This document shows, in pieces, positions 14,728-23,771 of a DNA stretch of 41,536 nucleotides (within the stretch, counting starts at the first letter, position 1; the number at the start of each line of letters is the position of its first letter). The stretch lies in IMG/VR virus record IMGVR_UViG_3300011258_001284, positions 1 to 41,536 of that record. One strand, written 5' to 3'. The stretch comes from a virus. A program made the position numbers and the translations under genes. A model generated the notes under the pieces. That model was not told the DNA's origin. It saw only the letters and a list, made by a program, of their open reading frames with translations, and did no database searches.

Positions 14728-15036
14728 ATGTTCGCCCTTCTCTCTCTCCTCGCCTGCTTCGAAGAGCCAGCCCCGTCCGCAGCCGTTGTGGCGAGCGGGC
14801 CAACCCTCTCCTTTGTGGAGATGCCCTGCGACTACGAGGCGACCGCCGACTTGGATGCCCCGGAGTACACGATGCCAGCCGGTGCCGTGGTGGTCGGCGC
14901 GATGGAGTGTAGTGGCGACGCTGGCCAAGAGATCTGCAGCAACGCTGCGGGCTGGTTCTACGTCGAGCGCTCGGAGGCCATCGTGGGCACCTGCTTCGAC
15001 AGCAGCGCGACCGTGGTCATCAGCTACTTGGAGTAG
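14728..15036 (+). CDS. Phage-encoded lipoprotein, moron candidate
   Basis: A 102-residue protein beginning MFALLSLLACFEEP, a short signal sequence with a perfect lipobox (LLAC). The mature protein would start at C10 and be attached to lipid. Acidic residues after the Cys would favour outer-membrane delivery in enterobacteria-like systems. Four more Cys residues follow and may form disulphides. The ATG at 14728 lies after GGAG in a leader containing CAACAACGGAG. The end overlaps the end of the convergent tail gene by 17 bases. Surface lipoproteins made by phages commonly block superinfection or act as outer-membrane spanins; neither can be shown here. Confidence 0.6.
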   Translation: MFALLSLLACFEEPAPSAAVVASGPTLSFVEMPCDYEATADLDAPEYTMPAGAVVVGAMECSGDAGQEICSNAAGWFYVERSEAIVGTCFDSSATVVISYLE

Positions 15037-16594
15037 CTTGGACCGTTCTCGGGACAGTCTGGAAGACCACCTCGCCAGGCCATGTGCGACGCGGTGTCTC
15101 CATGACTTGGACCAACACACCGTCACCCCCAAGGGTGGTCGAGTTCACCTTTAGGGTGTCACCGGGTCGTAGTGTGGACCACAACGGGGAGACCATGGCG
15201 GTGAAGGTGCGCCGGGGCAGGGCGTTGGCTTGCGCCATCACAAGCCCGGCCTGTATGGCTGCGTTGCGAGTGTGCAGCACGGTGGACGAGACCGGTTTGC
15301 CGGGGCGTGGCCCATAGGCTTTCGGACTGGCGCTGGCTGCGCAGAGAGCGGACTGCTTCGGTCCCACTGTCACGGCTTCGGAGTAGTCGCCCAACCCGTA
15401 GCGGTAGGCGTAGCGCATCACCACGGTGTTGATGACCTCCATGTCCCAGACAACGGACCCAGTGAAGTGCAGGTCGGCGCCCTCTGTCAGCGTGCCGCGT
15501 GGGGTGCGCTCCCATGGCACATGGTAAGAGAACCAGATCCCTTTGTCTGACTGGTGCTCACGGATCGGCAACACCGGCATCAAGCGCTCCCGGATGATGC
15601 TCATCCACTCCGCTCGGCCGTCAATATACACGCCGATGTCCCAGCCATTGAGTCGCGCCAGCGTGGGGGCCAAGTTGTCGAAGTCGATGGGCAGCCCGGC
15701 TTGACGTAGGCAGTAGTCCAACACCATGCCGGCGCCGATGATGACCTCGTTCCGCCCGTTGATCTTGCCGCCGTGTACCAGGTTGGTCGTCAGGTTCCGA
15801 GTGTAGTTGGCAACAGTGCCGTCCTCGTTCTCCCAGGAGGCACCCCCGGTGTCCAAGGTGCCATCGGTCCCGGTGATGTAGGCAGCCTGCCGCCTAATCT
15901 CGTTCTGGGTGCTGACCACCGTGGTGTTTACCGGCGTGGGCGTGTAGCGACCTGTCGAGGCGAGCTCTTGCCCGTCGTTGTAGACCACCAGCGGGCTCTC
16001 GGGGAGGTTGTGCCCTGTCACCAGCGCAAAGTCGGTGGTGATGTTCCGCTGCCACCGGATGAGCGGCACCCCGAAGGGGCGGCCCAACGCAATAGGCCAC
16101 ATGCGGTCGTGCCGCCCTTGGTCGTAGTACTCGGCGCTTGTGCCGACAGGTAGGGTGCCCTTGTAGCTGTCGGCGATGGTGTAGTCCTCGCCAGCCTGCA
16201 GCGACTCGGCAATCAGGTCCCGGCGAACCGTCAGCACCATGGCCCCGCCGTCGCCGATGTCTTGGCTGATGGCCGATGTGGTGGCGTCTTGGATCAGGGT
16301 CTCTCTGGCGTCCCAGTCCGTGCCGCTCTCCCAGAGGGCTACCTCGACCCGCATCGCCCCCGGCATCGCCCTCTCTGTCGTGCCGGTCCGGAGGTTGAGC
16401 GGGTCACCCACAATCGTGATCTGCATCGACTCCGCGCCATCTTGCTCGATGGTACGGCGTGGCGGATCATCTACCCGGAGCCCTCCCCGAGTTCCAATGA
16501 CGCCGCCGGCTGCCCATGCGATGGGCGTGGCCACCTCGCTGATCCACAACGTGCGGTCTGGAAGGTCAACACGGGCGACCACATACACAGCCAT
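15020..16594 (-). CDS. Tail tip or hub protein
   Basis: A 524-residue protein in the second gene after the tape measure. It is mostly beta-rich, with conserved-looking segments such as PIALGRPFGVPLIRWQ near residue 180 and VINTVVMRYAYRYGLG near 395. Position and size suit a tail hub or baseplate protein that closes the tube and carries receptor-binding parts. The ATG shares bases with the upstream TGA. No peptidase motif is visible. The exact family is not recognised. Confidence 0.5.
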   Translation of the reverse strand: MAVYVVARVDLPDRTLWISEVATPIAWAAGGVIGTRGGLRVDDPPRRTIEQDGAESMQITIVGDPLNLRTGTTERAMPGAMRVEVALWESGTDWDARETLIQDATTSAISQDIGDGGAMVLTVRRDLIAESLQAGEDYTIADSYKGTLPVGTSAEYYDQGRHDRMWPIALGRPFGVPLIRWQRNITTDFALVTGHNLPESPLVVYNDGQELASTGRYTPTPVNTTVVSTQNEIRRQAAYITGTDGTLDTGGASWENEDGTVANYTRNLTTNLVHGGKINGRNEVIIGAGMVLDYCLRQAGLPIDFDNLAPTLARLNGWDIGVYIDGRAEWMSIIRERLMPVLPIREHQSDKGIWFSYHVPWERTPRGTLTEGADLHFTGSVVWDMEVINTVVMRYAYRYGLGDYSEAVTVGPKQSALCAASASPKAYGPRPGKPVSSTVLHTRNAAIQAGLVMAQANALPRRTFTAMVSPLWSTLRPGDTLKVNSTTLGGDGVLVQVMETPRRTWPGEVVFQTVPRTVQATPSS

Positions 16595-19500
16595 CAGACC
16601 ACCTCCTCAAAGGACAGTGTAGACGCCCTGACGCGCTCGAGCGTGTCTTGCTCACCGTAGACGTTCACCAGCTTTTGTTCCGTGCCGGTCAACCGGAAAA
16701 GACCGCCGTTGTTGTGGAAGCTGCTGGCGCTGGAGTTGAGCACCATGCCAATCACCCGGTTCGGCCCGCCAAGGTAGCGATGCAGCGCGGCCACCTCCTG
16801 ATGCCAGGAGCGTACCGCGTCCAGGCTGGGCAGTAGCGGGAGCATCACCATCTTCTGAGGACCACCGAGAAGCGTTGGCGAGCTGTAGCCGTTGGCTGCC
16901 TTTTCGATCTTGACCGGGGTTCGGGTCCCACGTGTCCATCCCCATGCAGCGTCGGAGCCGTCCCCCGCGTTCATGGTGACCTTGTTCCCGGCTTGGACGT
17001 AGCCGAGAGAGAAGTAGCCGTCGGACGTGTCCTGGATGGCCACGGTGATGGCCATGTAGCGGAGCCGCGCCTGGGTGACGTTGATCCATGCCTTGTCCAT
17101 GAAGACCGTCACGTCTCCAGACTCGGCGGATAGGTCTACGCCGCCGACATAGAGGAAGGTCTCGGAGTTATCCAAGATCTCGTAGGTGTTGCCGCTGGTT
17201 GCAAAGCGCATGAAGTAGCGGGCGCCGGGCTTGCTGGCGTACTCATGGGGGATGAGTTCAGCCCCCGCCGCGAGGTCCAGCGCAGCCGCGCCAACCTCTC
17301 CACCGTCAAGGGCGTACGTGGCCACTGCTGCGTCTACGTCCACACTGACGGACGGTGAGCCCCAAGAGTCGGAGCCGTTGAACTCCACTTTGCATGTCCG
17401 GAAGTTGGTGCCAAAGAGCTGCACCTGGTCAACGTGGAAGCGGTCAGTAGCCCCGGCGTCGAACACGATCCGCCACAGGGCCGTATCATCGGTGGACTGG
17501 CACTGCTCGGAGGGAGACGGGAAACTCCAGATCGCCTCCTTAGGGAAGGCTGCCACCTGGTTGAGCTCGTAGGCGTCCCCAATGACAGCACCCGTGCCGT
17601 AGCCGCCAACAGCAAGCCCTGAATACAGGTACATCGTGCCGGAGTTGGACAAGGGGCGACCAAGGGCTGCACTGTCCAGGTCAACCCCGATGGAGTCAGC
17701 AGCCATGCCCAGCCATTGCAGGCTAATGTCGCTGGCCCCGTTGACGCTGCCGCCGAAGCGGATGTCATCCACGGACACCGTGCCATCCTCGGTAATCTCT
17801 TGTGCCGTGAGCAGCGCTGTCCATGCCGCTGTTTCCGTGTCCACGCTTCGCCGGTAGAGGATTGTGCAGAGCCCGGTGTTTGCCGTCGCACCGCCATCTC
17901 GCTCGAAGATCACAATGTACTCAGTACGGGCAATGAACTTCAGAGAGCCGGTATCGCTGGCGAGCAGCCCTGACGTGTCGTAGGCCGCAATCCCACCCGC
18001 GCTAAAGCGCAACTCTACCCACTGGGCAGTGCTTCCGCCTGTGCTCAACTGAACCCGGAGGCGGCCTCTGGCGTCACCCGTTGAACTGCCCGCAATCGTG
18101 GCCGTGTCAACAACGCAGCGCACCCGCACACCGTTGCCGCCATTGCCCATGGCGGTCACCCAGTTCCCAGGGGCGGCGTAGTCCGTGTTTCCCCCGGCTG
18201 TGCTGGCGATGTTCCAACCATCGGCCGTCATCGACACGGTGGCCCCGGTGCCGGTGGTGCTCTTGGTCCACGTCATGTTGCTTGGCTCGCTCATCGGCCA
18301 ATAATGAAAGGCGTAGTTGTCCCCGGCGTACTTGCCGTAGACCTGCTCGGAGAAGCTGCGGTTCCATCCCCCGAAGTAGGCAGCCAAGACGTGGCCATCG
18401 CTTCCAGCGGCTACGCCGTCTGTCCGGCCAAGGATGACCAGGTTCCCGCCCATCATGCCAGCGTTGAGCCCGTCCCAAGTGTAGGCGCTGGCCAGGCTAT
18501 TGATGTCCAAGCCGATGTTGGCGGTGCCTTCCTGGGTTTGGCCCACCCGCTGCCAGTTCGCCCCGCCGTCGTCCGAGTAGTAGAGGTAGCTCCACCCGCT
18601 GGTGTCATCCAGGACGCGCATCGCCCAGAGTTCTCCTTGGTCTCCTGTGGTTAAGCAGCCCTGCTTGTTGTCTACCGAGCTGCTCGGGATGTCCAAAAGC
18701 TCAGTCCAGAGCGACTCATCGTCTGCGTTGCCACCGGGGCTGATTGACTGCTGGTAGACGGCGCCTGTGTTGTCGTCTGCATGGATGAGGACGACTGTGC
18801 CGTAAACCGTGGTTCTTGGGCGATAGAGGGTCGTGTTCCCGCTGCCTTCCAGGGAGAAGCTGATGCCCTCCGACGTGGAGACGTAGCAGTCCACCGAGGC
18901 GCCAGCAGTCTCACCGCACACCAGGACAGCGGAGCCGTTGACCCACTCGGCGTTGATGATGTCGGAGTCTGTGAGCAGGTTAGCGGCCGTGCTGCTTAGG
19001 TGCGTCCAGGTGTCGCCGTTGTCGTCGCTGTACCACGCGCCCACGAAGCGATCTGTAGAGGCGCCCGTGAAGGGGCTCTCGACGCGAGCATAGGCAATCA
19101 GGCGCCCGGCATCAGTCACAAGCAAGCCGGGCTGCCCAGTCAATCCAGTCAGCACCGGGTCGACGGTGGCGCCGCCGCCGTGGATCGTGACAGACGACCA
19201 GGCTGCAAAGCGGTCTGTCTTGTAGAAGAAGACGAGGGAGTCTGTTGGCGACGTGTCGTTGTAGGCCACAAAGCCCGCACGCCCATTCAGGCAGGTACGC
19301 AGGTGCGATGGCTGCCCGTAGGTGTTGCTGCCGTCGTTGTAGGCGGGCCGGTCAAGGTAGCTTGTGAAGGGCCGGTCGATCCATGCGCGCTGCGCGGTCG
19401 ATGCTTCGCCATTCAGGCGCCACGTCAGGCGAGCACCGGCCGTTGCCGTAGCCGGGGGAATGTAGCCCTCGGGGTTGCCTCCTTCCTCCATGGTCAGCGA

Positions 19501-19674
19501 GAGCGCTACCGGGGTCACGTTGGGGTAAACGTGCTCAGCCCAGAGCTTCAAAGCGCCCACGTTGCCTACGTCAGGGGTGGGGCCTTGCCGGATGGCTGCA
19601 CCCCGCTCTGAGGTGGCGGACAGGACACGGTCAGCGGACAGGATCGCGCAGGGAGGGAGGAGGTATCGGGGCAT
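16594..19674 (-). CDS. Large tail protein with Asp-box repeats
   Basis: A 1026-residue protein directly after the tape measure. It contains sialidase-type Asp boxes (S-x-D-x-G-x-x-W): YSDDNGDTW at about 216-223 and YSDDGGANW at about 366-374, with a degenerate copy near 266. Asp boxes mark turns in beta-propellers. The rest is Ser/Thr/Gly-rich beta structure with several lectin-like stretches. A receptor-binding or adhesin role at the tail tip is likely. A sialidase activity is not supported, because the Arg triad cannot be assigned. It is the largest gene in the window. Confidence 0.6.
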   Translation of the reverse strand: MPRYLLPPCAILSADRVLSATSERGAAIRQGPTPDVGNVGALKLWAEHVYPNVTPVALSLTMEEGGNPEGYIPPATATAGARLTWRLNGEASTAQRAWIDRPFTSYLDRPAYNDGSNTYGQPSHLRTCLNGRAGFVAYNDTSPTDSLVFFYKTDRFAAWSSVTIHGGGATVDPVLTGLTGQPGLLVTDAGRLIAYARVESPFTGASTDRFVGAWYSDDNGDTWTHLSSTAANLLTDSDIINAEWVNGSAVLVCGETAGASVDCYVSTSEGISFSLEGSGNTTLYRPRTTVYGTVVLIHADDNTGAVYQQSISPGGNADDESLWTELLDIPSSSVDNKQGCLTTGDQGELWAMRVLDDTSGWSYLYYSDDGGANWQRVGQTQEGTANIGLDINSLASAYTWDGLNAGMMGGNLVILGRTDGVAAGSDGHVLAAYFGGWNRSFSEQVYGKYAGDNYAFHYWPMSEPSNMTWTKSTTGTGATVSMTADGWNIASTAGGNTDYAAPGNWVTAMGNGGNGVRVRCVVDTATIAGSSTGDARGRLRVQLSTGGSTAQWVELRFSAGGIAAYDTSGLLASDTGSLKFIARTEYIVIFERDGGATANTGLCTILYRRSVDTETAAWTALLTAQEITEDGTVSVDDIRFGGSVNGASDISLQWLGMAADSIGVDLDSAALGRPLSNSGTMYLYSGLAVGGYGTGAVIGDAYELNQVAAFPKEAIWSFPSPSEQCQSTDDTALWRIVFDAGATDRFHVDQVQLFGTNFRTCKVEFNGSDSWGSPSVSVDVDAAVATYALDGGEVGAAALDLAAGAELIPHEYASKPGARYFMRFATSGNTYEILDNSETFLYVGGVDLSAESGDVTVFMDKAWINVTQARLRYMAITVAIQDTSDGYFSLGYVQAGNKVTMNAGDGSDAAWGWTRGTRTPVKIEKAANGYSSPTLLGGPQKMVMLPLLPSLDAVRSWHQEVAALHRYLGGPNRVIGMVLNSSASSFHNNGGLFRLTGTEQKLVNVYGEQDTLERVRASTLSFEEVV

Positions 19675-19677
19675 TGT

Positions 19678-21582
19678 TTAGGCTCCCTGGAAGCTGGAGA
19701 AGAGACCGGAGATCGACCGCTCTCTCTGTAGTGTACGCGAGAGAGAACCACCACCAGAGCCACGGGCAAGAGCTCGCGCAGCCGCCTTCAACTCCTCGGC
19801 AGCCTCCACCAGTGCATCAGCAGCTTGCGCCAGCCCGCCGTCGGTGTCCCCGGCCTCGGTGGCGGCCACTTCGCGGCGGCTGCTTTGGGTGAAGGTCTCC
19901 CCGTCCTCACCCGCATCGGCTGACGTGTCGATGTTGGAGGCGGCTGCACTCACGGCGCCGGAGCCTACAGCGGCGATAGCAGCACCAGCACCGAACATGG
20001 CCGCCTTCGGGATGTTGCCGGTCGCGGCGTAGGCGATGGCCTTGGTTGTGAAGTAGCCCGCGAGCTGCATCAACAGATCACTGATGAGCTGCAAGCCTTG
20101 CTTCTTCATGGTCTGGGCAAAGCTCTGGTCCTCGTCCACCAAGGCGGAACCACCCGCACGGGCGATGGCCAGGGTAGCGTCGGCGCCTTGCTGAGCGATG
20201 GCCATCCTGTGGGCTTGGGCCTCTTCCAAGACGCGGAGGCGGTCCTCGGCTGCTTGCTCCTCGGCTTGCTCCCAGTCTTTGTACTGCTGTTCGCGGAGCT
20301 TGGTGGCCGCATCCCAGGCTTGCGCGGCCTCCTCCGCCTCCTCGTCCCGGTACTGCTGGAGGATGGAGCCAATGAGGTCTTGGCGCTCTTTGAGGGCTAC
20401 CACCTCCGGGTCCTCGGATGCTGGACCGGGGGCGCTTCGGTTCTCACTGCTCCCACCGATTCCGGCTTGCTCGATGTTGGCGAGCACCTTCGCGGTCTGC
20501 TCATCAATCGCGGCGATGTCGCCACGGATGATCTCCGCGTCCTTCTTCACCTCATTCATACGGGCTTGGTAGACCCCTGCGCGTGCCTCGTTGGCGTCTG
20601 CGCTGTCCCGCAGGGCTTTGGCTGCCGCTGACTGGGCAGGGAGCACCGCTTGAAGGCCACGTAGAACCTCGGCGTTCCAAGTCGCTGTCGTAGAGACCAA
20701 ACCAAGGGTGATGCCCTTGATGCTGGTGACAATGAGTTTGGCTTGATTCCAGGAGTTGACCAGGTCGCCCACGGTCTGCACCGCGAACATCAGGGAGCCC
20801 TTGAGCCACACCCCCGTGTTCTGCGCGATGTCGGCAATGGTCTCTTCGTTGTCGATCAGCAGGCGGTTGATCTCCGTGATGGCCGCCTTGCTCGCATCGT
20901 AGAAGCTGGCGTCTGCAACTTGCCGCTGGAAGTCGCCCCAACTGTCCTTGAGGTTGGACACCTGCCCATTGAGCGTGGCCGCAAGCCGAGCGCTGCCGCC
21001 TTCGTACTCTTCCAGGGTGGTCAGCAGCTCCTCGCGGAACTGCCCAATCTCCATGTTGGTGGCCTTGATGCCTGTCCGGAGTTCGATAGCCGCCAACACC
21101 CCGCGCTCACGGAGCACATCAGCAGCGCCGGCACCACCCGCGAAGGCGCGACCGACCGCTTGTGCTGCATCGTTGAGTTCCAGCCCCATAGCTGCGCTCA
21201 GGTCGAGCACCTTGGGCAGCACGTTCTCTGCGTCGACACCGAAGCCCCGCAGGCTGGCCTCTGCTTCCACGATGCCGGGAAGTTCAAAGGGCGTGGTCTT
21301 GCCGATGTTGGCGAGCTCCTGCATCCGGTCCCGCGCATCCTCCGCGCTTCCCATGAGCGTGGTCAACCGGGTAGACAGGGTCTCGAACTGCGCACCCTCT
21401 TCAAGCACACCCTTGGCAAAGAGCCCGGTAGCGCCAGCCGCGCCCATGACCGCGCCGAAGCCAGCCTTGAGCGCCTGACCTGCGAGTTCGCCCGTCTTGT
21501 TGGCGATGGGGCCAACCTTGCTCAACTCCTTCTTCAAGGATGAGAGGTCGGCGCCTACTGCAAATACTACTGGCTCAGCCAT
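19678..21582 (-). CDS. Tail tape measure protein
   Basis: A 634-residue protein that sets tail length and is threaded through the tube. It has the usual build: N-terminal helices (LKKELSKVGPIANKTGELAG), Gly/Ala-rich segments, a phage-minor-tail-like block near residues 60-220 (TTPFELPGIVEAEASLRGFG), a coiled coil around 420-470, and hydrophobic segments near 510-550. By the rule of about 0.15 nm per residue the tail would be near 95 nm. The gene follows the G/GT chaperone pair, as in lambda-like phages. The ATG directly follows the stop of the chaperone extension frame (TGAATG). Confidence 0.9.
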   Translation of the reverse strand: MAEPVVFAVGADLSSLKKELSKVGPIANKTGELAGQALKAGFGAVMGAAGATGLFAKGVLEEGAQFETLSTRLTTLMGSAEDARDRMQELANIGKTTPFELPGIVEAEASLRGFGVDAENVLPKVLDLSAAMGLELNDAAQAVGRAFAGGAGAADVLRERGVLAAIELRTGIKATNMEIGQFREELLTTLEEYEGGSARLAATLNGQVSNLKDSWGDFQRQVADASFYDASKAAITEINRLLIDNEETIADIAQNTGVWLKGSLMFAVQTVGDLVNSWNQAKLIVTSIKGITLGLVSTTATWNAEVLRGLQAVLPAQSAAAKALRDSADANEARAGVYQARMNEVKKDAEIIRGDIAAIDEQTAKVLANIEQAGIGGSSENRSAPGPASEDPEVVALKERQDLIGSILQQYRDEEAEEAAQAWDAATKLREQQYKDWEQAEEQAAEDRLRVLEEAQAHRMAIAQQGADATLAIARAGGSALVDEDQSFAQTMKKQGLQLISDLLMQLAGYFTTKAIAYAATGNIPKAAMFGAGAAIAAVGSGAVSAAASNIDTSADAGEDGETFTQSSRREVAATEAGDTDGGLAQAADALVEAAEELKAAARALARGSGGGSLSRTLQRERSISGLFSSFQGA

Positions 21583-21753
21583 TCAGGGCCTCGGAGGGGC
21601 TGCAGGGTGTGCGTCTACGGAGAGGGCGCCCCGGAGTGTCCAGGCGCGCCCCAACCACAGGTCGCGGTCAGATTCAGGCAAGGCAACGAACTCAGCCCAT
21701 GAGCGGCAAGATGCCGCCTCCATGGCGAGGACTCGGAGCCCCGCCGCTGTCAC
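21583..21753 (-). CDS. GT-type tail chaperone extension frame
   Basis: A 56-codon frame between the tail chaperone and the tape measure. It can be reached in two ways: by its own GTG at 21753, which overlaps the upstream stop as GTGA, or by a -1 frameshift at 21777-21783 inside the upstream gene, which gives a fusion of about 214 residues. The peptide has SWAEFVALPESDRDLWLGRA, the Trp/Asp/Arg-rich pattern seen in the T part of lambda-like GT chaperones. The fusion form would bind the tape measure while the short form coats it. Size and position fit well. Confidence 0.7.
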   Translation of the reverse strand: MTAAGLRVLAMEAASCRSWAEFVALPESDRDLWLGRAWTLRGALSVDAHPAAPPRP

Positions 21754-22226
21754 GTCGCCTCTTCGGGCGGTGAGTCGTTTCCCGCCGCTTGGGCCTGCGC
21801 GATGGTGGTCAGGTCGCCGTGCTGCAGGGTGTTGTAGCCCTTCAGCAGCTTCAGCAGGTCACCCTCTCGGATGTTCGCTTGGGCCAACTCCATGCGGATG
21901 GAGTCTGCGAGGCTGATCAGGTTCTTCTGATCTGTCGGCATAGGTGATGGGTAGACCATCTCCAGCTCTCCACCTTCAGCCAGCACCTTGCCGACCATCA
22001 AGTAGTAGCGACGGCTCAGCCAGTTCAGCACGCGGGGGTCGTTGTCGTCGAGCTTGACGGCTTTGCGGGGCTCGCCCACGGTCGCCTTCCAATCGCAAGG
22101 GCGCTGCCACACGCGCTGCATCTCGTCCTCCCATCCAACGATGGGGGCAACCAGGCGCAGATCAAGCGTCTCAGTGCCACGGGTGAGGGTGACGGTGGTG
22201 GATGCGTGTTTGGCGAATGACTTCAT
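21750..22226 (-). CDS. Tail assembly chaperone (G-like)
   Basis: A 158-residue protein between the tail tube and the tape measure genes, the place of lambda gene G. The N-terminal part is beta-rich (ASTTVTLTRGTETLDLRLVA), followed by helices (DQKNLISLADSIRMELAQAN). The last codons before the end contain G_GGA_AAC in the zero frame (G149-N150), a lambda-type slippery heptamer. The start has GGGAGGACACC before it. It should bind the tape measure during tail assembly and not remain in the virion. Confidence 0.75.
   Translation of the reverse strand: MKSFAKHASTTVTLTRGTETLDLRLVAPIVGWEDEMQRVWQRPCDWKATVGEPRKAVKLDDNDPRVLNWLSRRYYLMVGKVLAEGGELEMVYPSPMPTDQKNLISLADSIRMELAQANIREGDLLKLLKGYNTLQHGDLTTIAQAQAAGNDSPPEEAT
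21777..21783 (-). other. Programmed -1 frameshift site GGGAAAC
   Basis: On the leftward strand the heptamer G_GGA_AAC lies in the zero frame of the G-like chaperone, nine codons before its stop. It follows the X_XXY_YYZ rule and differs from the lambda site (G_GGA_AAG) in one base. The -1 frame is open from here through the whole 56-codon GT extension, with eight bridging codons (R-L-T-A-R-R-G-D). Confidence 0.8.
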
Positions 22227-22260
22227 GGTGTCCTCCCAGGACTCTCAAAGGAAAGCGGCA

Positions 22261-22294
22261 GCATCTACGGACGGTCCCTGTCGGGCGCAGATGC
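22261..22294 (-). terminator. Hairpin between tail tube and chaperone genes
   Basis: GCATCTGCG and CGTAGATGC (leftward strand) can pair over 9 bp with one G-T wobble (arms 22261-22269 and 22286-22294). It lies after the highly expressed tail tube gene and could lower transcription of the chaperones. There is no T-run. Confidence 0.35.
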
Positions 22295-22308
22295 CACCGC
22301 AAAAGGGA

Positions 22309-22821
22309 TCAGGTGATCGAGGTCGGCCCGTTCTCATGGATGCGCAGGTTGGCGTCCACGAAGAGGATGCCGTCTCGCTCTACCTCGGTACCGCTCAGGT
22401 ACTCGCAGTAGGTGTACTTCACGACCTGGGCAGTCCCGGCGCTGTTGGTGTAGGTGAGGTCCATGCCGAAGAGGAACTTGCCAGCGGTGCCGGTCGAGGT
22501 CAGCGCAATGGCGTTGACTGTCTCGCCCTTCATGAACTCGAGCGGGCTCTGAACCGTAGAGCCAGCCCAAGACTTGGCGCCAAAGCTCAGGGTGACATCG
22601 GTTTCGGTGTCGTCCGTATCCAGCACCACAGCACCACCGGCAGGGCGACGCCCGTTGGGCTTGTAGCTGGCAGAGGCGCGCTGTGCGTCTTGGAAGGCGA
22701 TTACGCCGTCAAAGTCAACCAGGGCCTGTGTGATTGGGGAGCCCGTACCATCAAAGAGAGTAAGGGTCTTGAGCACTTTGGTGAAAGGGGCGACACCTGC
22801 GCCGTAGTCAATAGCAGCCAT
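22309..22821 (-). CDS. Major tail (tube) protein
   Basis: A 170-residue beta-rich protein in the tube position, just before the chaperone pair. The sequence has the alternation of strands typical of siphovirus tube proteins (FTKVLKTLTLFDGTGSP, GAKSWAGSTVQSPLEFMKGE, VKYTYCEYLSGTEVERDG). It lacks long helices or a C-terminal Ig-like domain. It should polymerise into hexameric rings around the tape measure. It starts at ATG 22821. The call depends on position, size and composition. Confidence 0.65.
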   Translation of the reverse strand: MAAIDYGAGVAPFTKVLKTLTLFDGTGSPITQALVDFDGVIAFQDAQRASASYKPNGRRPAGGAVVLDTDDTETDVTLSFGAKSWAGSTVQSPLEFMKGETVNAIALTSTGTAGKFLFGMDLTYTNSAGTAQVVKYTYCEYLSGTEVERDGILFVDANLRIHENGPTSIT

Positions 22822-22830
22822 GTCGGCCTC

Positions 22831-23313
22831 CTATGCGGTTCTGTAGGCGTCCCAGAACACGGGAGCGGTGACGACTGCACGGTCGTACCCCTCAAGTGAG
22901 CTGAGGCGTTGGTGGGTGGGTGGGCTAACGGAGCGAATGACATGGGCTCCGGGTAGTGGGACAGCGGTGCCTGACGTGTAGTCCTGCAGGATGACCGTGA
23001 TCGTGGTCATCTCGTCTCGCAGGCTGTCGACAGCGTTGTTCAGGTCGTAGGCGTTCACCGTGCCGTCATCGCCTATGCTTGGCCAGTAGACCGTTGCCGC
23101 GAACAAGGCTGAGACCTTCTGTGTCCGGACAGCGGAGAAGCCGACAATGCGATCGGAGACCGGGCGGAGCGTCCACCGGATGAAGGCTGAGGCGTCGTGC
23201 TGAGGCTGGGTGTCGAAGCGCATGGCAGGGGTGCCCGCGATGGTGAGCCCGGCAGCCCACACGTAGAGCGTGCTTTCAGCGTTGCGCCAACGGTTGCTTG
23301 GGTCGATGCTCAC
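22831..23313 (-). CDS. Tail terminator or completion protein
   Basis: A 160-residue protein immediately before the tube protein, the place of tail terminators in lambda- and HK97-like phages. It is mixed alpha/beta (FAATVYWPSIGDDGTVNAYD, LNNAVDSLRDEMTTITVIL). Such proteins cap the tail tube and dock it to the head. The gene overlaps the upstream HK97 gp10-like gene by 4 bases. The function is from position only. Confidence 0.45.
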   Translation of the reverse strand: MSIDPSNRWRNAESTLYVWAAGLTIAGTPAMRFDTQPQHDASAFIRWTLRPVSDRIVGFSAVRTQKVSALFAATVYWPSIGDDGTVNAYDLNNAVDSLRDEMTTITVILQDYTSGTAVPLPGAHVIRSVSPPTHQRLSSLEGYDRAVVTAPVFWDAYRTA

Positions 23314-23771
23314 AGCGCCCCCTGTAGTGCGGGTGTGCCGAGGGCAAGGATCAACTCTTCCCCGTCCTCGGCTACCCGCTGGAGGGCCACGGCTACGTGA
23401 TGACCGGCCCGCATGTAGACGGTGCCGTTCTCCACAAGCTCGGCGTACTCCACCGAGTTGGTGATGGTGGCCATTGTGCGGCCGTCAGTGGTGCGTACAA
23501 CGCCTTTGCCGTCTCCGGAGTGGGCGTCATTCGTTGGGCCAGCCGCGCCAAGCCCGAGAGCCAGCGAGCCGACACCCCACGCGGCACGGTAGCGACCAGT
23601 GTCTACGCGGATGGGGTTGTCCCAAGCGCCGGTCGTGATGCTGACCACGATGTCTCGGAGACCGTCGAAGGCAAGCTTGCGCACGATCTGGTTCTGGATG
23701 CCGGGTAGCTCCTTCTCGAGCTTGGCAAGCGCAGCATTCAGGGCTGCGTTGTCGATGGTGATGCTAAGCAT
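23310..23771 (-). CDS. HK97 gp10-like head-tail protein
   Basis: A 153-residue protein with features of the HK97 gp10 family: an N-terminal helix (NAALAKLEKELPGIQNQIV), the central pattern IRVDTGRYRAAW (DTG.L...W), and near the end NSVEYAELVENGT followed by a C-terminal helix. Members of this family join head and tail. The overlap with both neighbours suggests a coordinated connector module. Confidence 0.65.
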   Translation of the reverse strand: MLSITIDNAALNAALAKLEKELPGIQNQIVRKLAFDGLRDIVVSITTGAWDNPIRVDTGRYRAAWGVGSLALGLGAAGPTNDAHSGDGKGVVRTTDGRTMATITNSVEYAELVENGTVYMRAGHHVAVALQRVAEDGEELILALGTPALQGAL

